Part shown: in pieces, positions 1 to 5,999 of the stretch
How the letters are laid out: each line of letters opens with the position of its first letter
How positions within the stretch are numbered: the stretch's first letter is position 1
Assembly: GCA_015351705.1 (NCBI GenBank)
Contig: JADIIM010000049.1
Coordinates: 1 to 40,212, forward strand
DNA length: 40,212 nt
Source of the DNA: Aeromicrobium sp.
Lineage (GTDB): Bacteria; Actinomycetota; Coriobacteriia; Anaerosomatales; Anaerosomataceae
Reading direction: 5' to 3'
Notes under the pieces: generated by a model
Told to the model about the DNA's origin: nothing
What the model saw: only the letters and a program-made list of their open reading frames with translations
The model's database searches: none
Position numbers and translations under genes: made by a program

Positions 1-1
1 C

Positions 2-898
2 GGCGGATGGGTGCTCTGGCAGGTCGCCCCCGCACCGGCGGCCAACCAGTTCGGCGAGACGGTGCTCTTCCGCGCCGACACGCAGTACCACCGTGTGACC
101 GTCACCGAAGATGCCGAGGCGCGCCACCTGCGATTCGACCGCAGCCACCAGTCCGCGGTCTCGCTCGAGGACCCGTATGAGAGCCTCATCCGCTACCCCG
201 ACTACATGCACCTGGCGCTCGCGCTCCACCCCGAGCCGGAACGCGTCCTCATCCTCGGCCTCGGCGGGGGCGCGATCACCAAGCGTTTCTGGCGCGACTA
301 CCCGGGCGTGCGCGTGGACTCGGTGGAGATCGACCCCGTGGTGGCCGACGTCGCGCAGCGCTACTTCTGGCTGCCTGAAGACGAGCGCATGCGGGTCTTC
401 ATCGAAGACGCGCGCCGGTACGTGCAGCGCACCGGCGAGACGTACGACATCGTGGTGGTGGACGCCTACACCTCCGACTCGCTCCCGTTCCACCTCACCA
501 CCGCCGAGTTCTTCACCGAGCTGAGCGGCATCATGGCACCCGATGGCGTGGTGGCCTACAACCTGATCGCGGCGGTCGAAGGCGCTGACAGCGAGCTCTT
601 CCGCAGCATGTACCGGACGGCGGAGACCGCCTTCGACGACGTGTGGGTCTTCCCGATCGGCCTGGCCGAGGACGGAGCGCCCGGCCGCGTCCGCAACATC
701 GCTGTGATCGCCTCCGACGTGCGGCTGCCGGAGGCCGAGCTCCGCTCGAGGGTCGCGTCGCGGGTCGGCGGGAGCGTGACGGTGCCGGGGTTCGAGACGA
801 TGGGCGCAGACCTCTACACGCGGCCCGTGCCGGTCGCCGACGTGCCGCTCCTGACCGACGCACACGCGCCGGTGGACTCGCTGATCAGGGTGCAGTGA
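2..898 (+). CDS. Spermidine synthase-like protein, 3' part (cut by window start)
   Basis: The reading frame is open to the first base of the window, so the true start lies upstream and only the C-terminal ~298 residues are seen. This part is a class I Rossmann-fold aminopropyl/methyltransferase domain of the SpeE type: a glycine-rich nucleotide loop (GLGGG, about visible residues 86-90), an acidic VEID strand about 22 residues later, and the VVVDAYTSDSLPFHL segment that follows the catalytic Asp in spermidine synthases. In many actinobacteria this domain is the tail of a larger protein with N-terminal membrane segments; that part would be outside the window. Whether it makes polyamines cannot be told, because many such fused members have lost the putrescine site. 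It converges with the methyltransferase gene on the other strand, 21 bp away. Confidence 0.75.
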   Translation, partial: GGWVLWQVAPAPAANQFGETVLFRADTQYHRVTVTEDAEARHLRFDRSHQSAVSLEDPYESLIRYPDYMHLALALHPEPERVLILGLGGGAITKRFWRDYPGVRVDSVEIDPVVADVAQRYFWLPEDERMRVFIEDARRYVQRTGETYDIVVVDAYTSDSLPFHLTTAEFFTELSGIMAPDGVVAYNLIAAVEGADSELFRSMYRTAETAFDDVWVFPIGLAEDGAPGRVRNIAVIASDVRLPEAELRSRVASRVGGSVTVPGFETMGADLYTRPVPVADVPLLTDAHAPVDSLIRVQ

Positions 899-919
899 GC
901 GTGCCGCGGCGCTCGGCGC

Positions 920-1741
920 CTACGCGGGCTTGCGCGCCACCAGCGAGAACATGAGCGGCAGTTCCGGCTGCCCCTCGGGCAGGCCGAAGAGCCCGGACCC
1001 GCGCTCGACCATGGCTTGCGTGTACTTCCACGCAAGCACCGGGTACTCACGCAGCCCCTCGATCGCGAGACCGGCTTCCACCAGCGAGCCGACGATCTCC
1101 TCGAACGTGTGCTGCCAGGAGTGCGATGTGCCCACGTAGTCGCCTCCCGGCGACGCGTAGCTGCCGAACTCCTCCCACTCGAGAGCCTCGCGCATGAAGT
1201 AGGGATACTTCACGCGCAGCTCGGGGTCCTCCGCCTCATCGTCGAATACCCACAGGAACGGATGGGAGTCCACCATCTTGAACGCGCCACCCGGCGCCAG
1301 GCTCTCGGCGACGGTCACGGCCCAGGGGCGCAGGTCCGGCAGCCACGAGATGACACCGTAGGAGGTGAAGACGAGGTCGAACGCGCCACGTGGTAGCCCG
1401 GCGGGCGGCGCGGTCACGTCGCCTTCGATGAAGGTGGCCGGGACCCCCAGGCGTCCGGCGAGCTCGCGCGCCTCGGCGATGGCGGCCGAGGAGAAGTCGA
1501 TGCCGGTCACCTCGGCACCCGCACGGGCCAGTCGCAGTGTGTCCATCCCGAAGTGACACTGCAGGTGCAGGACGCGCAGGCCGCTCACGTCGCCGAGCAG
1601 CTCGCTCACGATGGGGTCGAACGGCCGCGAGTCCGGATCGGCGACGAAGCCGTCGACATCGTAGAAGTCTGACGGCACGTGCAGCTCGGTCCAGCGCTGC
1701 CAGAGTTCACGGTTGGCATCCATGCGGTCACGGGCGTCCAT
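920..1741 (-). CDS. Class I SAM-dependent methyltransferase
   Basis: A 273-residue soluble methyltransferase of unknown substrate. SAM-binding motif I is at about residues 56-66 (VLHLQCHFGMD), followed by the acidic GIDFS strand end near residue 80 and the conserved post-motif (LAPGGAF). The HLQCHFG form of motif I is common in small-molecule methyltransferases annotated only by fold. The start at 1741 is chosen because it follows AAAGGAG at good spacing; an in-frame start 17 codons upstream lacks such a site. A plausible promoter lies just upstream (1770-1798). It is divergent from the heliorhodopsin gene across 131 bp. Confidence 0.8.
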   Translation of the reverse strand: MDARDRMDANRELWQRWTELHVPSDFYDVDGFVADPDSRPFDPIVSELLGDVSGLRVLHLQCHFGMDTLRLARAGAEVTGIDFSSAAIAEARELAGRLGVPATFIEGDVTAPPAGLPRGAFDLVFTSYGVISWLPDLRPWAVTVAESLAPGGAFKMVDSHPFLWVFDDEAEDPELRVKYPYFMREALEWEEFGSYASPGGDYVGTSHSWQHTFEEIVGSLVEAGLAIEGLREYPVLAWKYTQAMVERGSGLFGLPEGQPELPLMFSLVARKPA

Positions 1742-1769
1742 CACAGTCGCTCCTTTCGTCCCAGCGGGC

Positions 1770-1798
1770 ATGATACCGCAGGTGCGCCGCATGGTCAG
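1770..1798 (-). promoter_or_regulatory. Candidate sigma-A type promoter of the methyltransferase gene
   Basis: Read on the minus strand, CTGACC (1798-1793) and TATCAT (1775-1770) are separated by 17 bp, which fits a housekeeping promoter with a four-of-six -35 match. It lies 29 bp upstream of the chosen start. No equally clear promoter is visible for the divergent heliorhodopsin gene in the rest of this 131-bp gap. Confidence 0.4.
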
Positions 1799-1872
1799 AC
1801 CTGCTCAAGGAGCGTAACGGCAGCCCCGCTCGGGAACATTCGCGATAGCCGATGCACGGGAAAGGACCGACG

Positions 1873-2631
1873 ATGACCGACGAGAAGCGCTTCACACGCT
1901 TGCGGCTCTACAACGCGGTGATGGGACTGTTCCACCTCGGGCAGGGTGCGGCACTCGTTGCGCTCGCCGAGCCGTATGCGGTCCAGGTGACGGCTTCCTG
2001 GCTGAGCGTGAGGCCCGGGCCCGGCGTCTTCAGTCCGCCGCAGGAGTACTTCCAGTTCGACCTCGGCATGGGCGTGGCGCTCTTCCTGTTCTTCTCGGCG
2101 CTCGCCCACTTCGTGATCGCGGGTCCGGCGTACGGCAAGTATGTCGAGGGCCTGAAGAAGAACCGCAACTACTACCGCTGGATCGAGTACTCGTTCAGCT
2201 CCTCACTGATGGTGGTGCTGATCGCGTCGCTGGTGGGCATCACCGACATCGCCGCGCTGACGGCCATCTTCGGCGTGAACGCATCGATGATCCTGTTCGG
2301 GTGGCTGATGGAGAAGTACGAGCAGCCCGGCAGGCCCGACTGGACGGCGTTCATCTTCGGCTGCATCGCGGGCATCTTCCCGTGGATCGCCATCGCCGAC
2401 TACCTGTGGGGCCCGGGCGCGAGCGACATGACCCCCACGTTCGTGTACTGGATCTTCGTCTCGATGTTCGTGTTCTTCAACAGCTTCGCGGTGAACCAGG
2501 TCCTGCAGTACAAGCAGGTGGGCAAGTGGCGTGACTACCTCTTCGGCGAGGCGGCGTACGTGTTCTTGAGCCTCTCGGCGAAGTCCCTGCTGGCGTGGCT
2601 CGTTTTCGCCAACGTGCTGGTCCCGCAGTAG
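1873..2631 (+). CDS. HeR: Heliorhodopsin
   Basis: A 252-residue seven-helix retinal protein of the heliorhodopsin family, a distinct rhodopsin class with inverted membrane topology (N-terminus cytoplasmic) and no ion pumping in most members studied. It follows the family reference 48C12 closely along its length. The retinal Schiff-base lysine is K237 (SLSAKSLLAW, helix 7; K241 in 48C12). The counterion is E105 (WIEYSFSSS, helix 3; E107). Pocket histidines H21 and H79 match H23 and H80, and the block IFGVNASMILFGWLMEKY is typical. The start at 1873 follows AAAGGA at 6 nt; an ATG seven codons upstream has no ribosome site. It heads a same-strand run with VanW, DusB and two further genes, so it may be co-transcribed with them. 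No retinal-synthesis gene (blh, crt) is in the window. Identity is near certain; function is unknown. Confidence 0.96.
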   Translation: MTDEKRFTRLRLYNAVMGLFHLGQGAALVALAEPYAVQVTASWLSVRPGPGVFSPPQEYFQFDLGMGVALFLFFSALAHFVIAGPAYGKYVEGLKKNRNYYRWIEYSFSSSLMVVLIASLVGITDIAALTAIFGVNASMILFGWLMEKYEQPGRPDWTAFIFGCIAGIFPWIAIADYLWGPGASDMTPTFVYWIFVSMFVFFNSFAVNQVLQYKQVGKWRDYLFGEAAYVFLSLSAKSLLAWLVFANVLVPQ

Positions 2632-2639
2632 CGAGCGGC

Positions 2640-3476
2640 ATGGATCGGGTGCTGGGCCGTACGACGAGGCGGTCCGCGCGGGACATCCTGCGCGGGCCGC
2701 TCGGCCCTGCGGCTCGCCGGTTGCGCCGCGAGCTGCAGTGGCGTACGCCGGGTGTCCGCTTCTGCGTGCGGCGAGCCGATCCCTCCGGCTTCGCGTATGT
2801 GGCTGCCGAGCACGCCACGCCGTTGATGCGCCCGCTGTCCGGGGTCGACCCACGGCTTCAACGCAACAAGGCGGTCAACCTACGCATCGCGGCCGCCTGC
2901 CTCGACGGCCTCGTCCTTGAACCCGGAGTGCGGCTGTCATTCTGGCGAGAGGTGGGCCGGCCCACCTACCGGCGCGGGTTCCTCGACGGCCTCGTGCTGA
3001 GCCACGGCCACCTCACCGAAGGCGTCGGGGGCGGCCTGTGCCAGATGACGAACCTGCTCTACTGGATGACGCTGCACACGCCGCTCATCGTCGTAGAGCG
3101 CTGGCGGCACAGCTACGACGTCTTCCCGGACGCCGACCGCACGCAGCCGTTCGGCAGCGGGGCCACCTGTGCATGGCCCGCGCTCGACCTGCAGATCGAG
3201 AACCCCACCGCCGAGCCGTATCTGCTGAGCGTGCGCCTCAGTCCCACGCACCTCACCGGGGCGTGGCGGACCACCACCGCTCCCGCGACGCACTACCGGA
3301 TCGAGGAGCGCGCGCATGTCGTGACGCACGACGGCCCGGGCACGTTCGTGCGCCACAACGAGCTCTGGCGTCTGGAGTTCTCGGCAGACGGCGCACTGCT
3401 CTGCGAGCGGCCGGTGGCCACCAACGACGCGCTCATGATGTACGAGCCGTTCCTGCCTCCCGCTGCCGTACCATAG
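2640..3476 (+). CDS. VanW family protein
   Basis: A 278-residue VanW-domain protein. The family was named after a gene in a glycopeptide-resistance cluster and has no established biochemical activity. The diagnostic core is present: LSFWREVGRPT (about 99-109), the glycine-rich GVGGGLCQ (128-135), and RWRHSYDVFPDADRT ending in FGSGAT. No signal peptide or membrane helix is evident; the N-terminus is Arg-rich. The ATG at 2640 is 8 bp after the heliorhodopsin stop and has only a weak ribosome site, which suggests translational coupling. An in-frame upstream start inside the heliorhodopsin gene is less likely. No other van gene is nearby, so vancomycin resistance should not be assumed. Confidence 0.85.
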   Translation: MDRVLGRTTRRSARDILRGPLGPAARRLRRELQWRTPGVRFCVRRADPSGFAYVAAEHATPLMRPLSGVDPRLQRNKAVNLRIAAACLDGLVLEPGVRLSFWREVGRPTYRRGFLDGLVLSHGHLTEGVGGGLCQMTNLLYWMTLHTPLIVVERWRHSYDVFPDADRTQPFGSGATCAWPALDLQIENPTAEPYLLSVRLSPTHLTGAWRTTTAPATHYRIEERAHVVTHDGPGTFVRHNELWRLEFSADGALLCERPVATNDALMMYEPFLPPAAVP

Positions 3477-3480
3477 GACG

Positions 3481-4482
3481 ATGGCCACACGCCCCGACAT
3501 CCGCACGCTGCTGCCGCCCGGTTCGGTCGTCCTCGGCCCGATGGCCGGCGTGACCGAGGCGCCGTTCCGCGGCATCTGCAAGCGCATGGGCGCCACGCTC
3601 ACCTATACCGAGATGATCAGCGCCAAGGGGCTGCACTACAACCCGGACGCCGCCGTCTCGCGCGCGCTGCTCACGTTCGATCCTGCCGAGGTCCCGTGCG
3701 GCGTGCAGCTCTTCGGCTCGGACCCGGCGATCATGGCCGAGCAGGCCGCCCGCGTCGTGGCCGGGCACGGCGGCGACGTGGCGCTCATCGACATCAACAT
3801 GGGCTGTCCGGTCACCAAGGTGGTGAGCAACGGCGATGGCAGCGCCCTGATGCGCACGCCGGCACTCGCCGCCGAGATCGTCTCCCGCGTGGCCGAGGTG
3901 GTCTCGGTTCCGGTGACCGTCAAGATCCGCACCGGGTGGGACGACGAGTCGCGCAACGCCGCCGAGTTCGCGCGCGCGATGGAGGCCGCGGGCGCAGCGG
4001 CGGTCTGCGTGCACGGACGCACGCGGCAGCAGTTCTACCGCGGTGAGGCCGACTGGGCCGCGATCGCCGGGGTCAAGGCTGCGGTGAGCGTTCCGGTGAT
4101 CGGCAGCGGCGACGTCTTCACCGCCTCAGACGTCCGTGCCATGTTCGACCAGACGGGCGCTGACGCTGTGATGATCGCCCGCGGCGCGCAGGGCAACCCG
4201 TGGGTCTTCCGCGAGGCGCGCGCGTTGCTGGAGCGCGGCGAGGAGGCGCCACCGCCCACGCCGCTCGAACGCGTGGACATGGCCCGCGAGCACGCGCAGG
4301 CGCTCGTGACCTTCGGTGGCGAGCGCGCCGTGACGCGAATGCGCAAGCACGTCGGCTGGTACATCGTCGGCATGCCCGAGGCGAGCCGGGTGCGCGAGCG
4401 GGTAAACTCCATCACATCGTCGAGAGCACTGGACGAGCTGCTCACCGAGTACCGTACGTATCTGGAGGGGGTCTCAGCATGA
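3481..4482 (+). CDS. dusB: tRNA-dihydrouridine synthase
   Basis: A 333-residue FMN-dependent TIM-barrel enzyme that reduces uridine to dihydrouridine in tRNA. Diagnostic features are the N-terminal LGPMAGVTEAPFR segment (18-30), the catalytic cysteine C109 in the NMGCPVTKV motif, the KIRTGWDD strand, VHGRTRQQFY, and the phosphate-binding GSGDVF and MIARGAQGNPW loops. The length and the C-terminal helical tRNA-binding part are normal for DusB. It starts 4 bp after the VanW stop, and its stop overlaps the next start (ATGA), so it sits inside the heliorhodopsin run. In many bacteria dusB is found in housekeeping operons; here its neighbours are unusual. Confidence 0.95.
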   Translation: MATRPDIRTLLPPGSVVLGPMAGVTEAPFRGICKRMGATLTYTEMISAKGLHYNPDAAVSRALLTFDPAEVPCGVQLFGSDPAIMAEQAARVVAGHGGDVALIDINMGCPVTKVVSNGDGSALMRTPALAAEIVSRVAEVVSVPVTVKIRTGWDDESRNAAEFARAMEAAGAAAVCVHGRTRQQFYRGEADWAAIAGVKAAVSVPVIGSGDVFTASDVRAMFDQTGADAVMIARGAQGNPWVFREARALLERGEEAPPPTPLERVDMAREHAQALVTFGGERAVTRMRKHVGWYIVGMPEASRVRERVNSITSSRALDELLTEYRTYLEGVSA

Positions 4483-5999
4483 AGCGGGTCGCGCTCGCGT
4501 TGGCAGTGGTGGGCGCTCTGGTCATCGCGGTGCCTGCCGCCACAGCCAACGACTCCTCGGTGGGCACGCAGGGCGCGGCCATCCGGCCGCTTGCCGACAC
4601 GGACATCCGCATGGACTCCGAAGCGGTGCAGATCATCTGCATGCGGGACTATGCGCTCTACCGCATCGACTTCAAGTTCGTGAACGAGTCGGACACCGAG
4701 AAGGCCATCAAGCTCGGCTTCCCGTTCCCGGACTTCGAGAACACCGAAGACGGTAACCGGGGCGACTCGCCGGCCGCGTTCGGCGCATGGCTGAACGGCG
4801 CGGAGCTCGAGGTCAAGCAGGAGCGCGGCTTCGACACCGACGGCGAGGCCGAGTGGCCGGTGGTGTGGTTCACGCGCGAAGCGGTGTTCCCGCCCGGAGA
4901 GTCGATGGTGACGGTCAGCTACATCGGCTCGCCCGACTCCTCGGTCATGGGCAGCCACATCTACGAAGCGCTCTCGCTGCCACCGGACTCCCCCGGGATC
5001 GTGGGCTACTACCCGTACCTCGTCCACACCGGCGCGGGATGGGCGGGGCCGATCGGCACGACCGTGGTGCGCTACGTGCTCGCCGACGACTTCAACGGAT
5101 CCCGTGTTGACGACGTCATGGAGGCAGAGGCCTCCGCCGAGTGGGTGACGCCCGAACGCGCCCGGCACTTCCGCTCGTTCACGAAGCCGGCGCCGAACGT
5201 GTACCAGTGGGTCTACACGGACTACGAGCCCACACTCGACCACGATCCGCGTCTCGCGTTCCTGTACGAGTCGGAGTGGAGCCCGAGCTTCGATCCATAC
5301 ACCGACACGGTGGCCTCGAGCTGGCTTGCGCTCGGTGACTACCAGTATCCGCCGTACAACATCCGGGACGGACGTCCCAGTGACGCGTGGGCCGAGGCAG
5401 TCGACGGGCCCGGGATCGGCGAGTGGATCGACATCCCCTTCAGCGAGACGCGGGAGGTGCGGGAGGTCCGCGTGGTCCCCGGCTACCAGAAGCGCTCGGA
5501 CCTGTTTCTCAAGTACAACCGCCCGAGTTCGCTCAAGATCGAGTTCTCGGACGGGACGACGGTCGACCTGCCGTTGGCAGACGCCATGGGGCTGCAGACC
5601 TTTGCCGTCAACGCACGGGCCGAGTCCGCGAAGGTGACGATCCTCGGCGTCTACCCGGGCACCAACGAGCGCGACGAGACGTACATCTCGGAGATCACGT
5701 TTGCCGAGGCCGCGGCTCCCAAGTTCTCCACGTTCGAGGCAGTGACCGGCATCGCCCCGCCCGACGCGTTCGAAGAGCCGGAGCCGCTCGCCCAGCTCAC
5801 TGACACTTCCAGTGGCGGGCCCGCCGCGGGCGATGACATGGTAGCTGAGCCTACCGCTGGCGAGGCGCGGACGGGCATTGTCGTCGCGCTCGCGCTCGTG
5901 GTACTCGGCGTGGCCGCGGCGGGGGCGGCCGTCGTGCTGAAACGCAAGGCCGGACAGATGGCCAGCGACGGACCAGGGGAGCCACATGGCCAAGCGTAG
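4479..5999 (+). CDS. Exported membrane-anchored protein with a discoidin-like (NADase-type glycan-binding) domain
   Basis: A 506-residue protein with a Sec signal peptide (about residues 1-23, ending ATAN). A beta-rich N-terminal region follows, with a DUF4424-like flavour (KLGFPFPDFENTEDG). Residues ~285-415 form a domain resembling the F5/8 type C-like NADase-type glycan-binding domain (YPPYNIRDGRPSDAW, IDIPFSETREVREVRVVPGYQ, then SSLKIEFSDG). A low-complexity linker leads to one C-terminal membrane helix (about 464-487) and a short basic tail. It therefore predicts as a cell-surface binding protein held by its C-terminus. The start overlaps the dusB stop by 4 bp and its end overlaps the next gene by 14 bp, so coupled translation is likely. 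Function and ligand are unknown; the domain call is from recognition of the sequence pattern only. Confidence 0.75.
   Translation: MKRVALALAVVGALVIAVPAATANDSSVGTQGAAIRPLADTDIRMDSEAVQIICMRDYALYRIDFKFVNESDTEKAIKLGFPFPDFENTEDGNRGDSPAAFGAWLNGAELEVKQERGFDTDGEAEWPVVWFTREAVFPPGESMVTVSYIGSPDSSVMGSHIYEALSLPPDSPGIVGYYPYLVHTGAGWAGPIGTTVVRYVLADDFNGSRVDDVMEAEASAEWVTPERARHFRSFTKPAPNVYQWVYTDYEPTLDHDPRLAFLYESEWSPSFDPYTDTVASSWLALGDYQYPPYNIRDGRPSDAWAEAVDGPGIGEWIDIPFSETREVREVRVVPGYQKRSDLFLKYNRPSSLKIEFSDGTTVDLPLADAMGLQTFAVNARAESAKVTILGVYPGTNERDETYISEITFAEAAAPKFSTFEAVTGIAPPDAFEEPEPLAQLTDTSSGGPAAGDDMVAEPTAGEARTGIVVALALVVLGVAAAGAAVVLKRKAGQMASDGPGEPHGQA

Noticed and set aside
1873-2631. Proton-pumping (type-1) rhodopsin
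   Set aside because: The helix-3 WIEY segment, SLSAK motif and overall match are those of heliorhodopsins, not of proteorhodopsin-like pumps, which have a DTE/DTD-type helix-3 motif.
2640-3476. Glycopeptide resistance cluster
   Set aside because: VanW-family proteins occur widely without resistance genes, and no vanHAX, vanRS or vanY is present.
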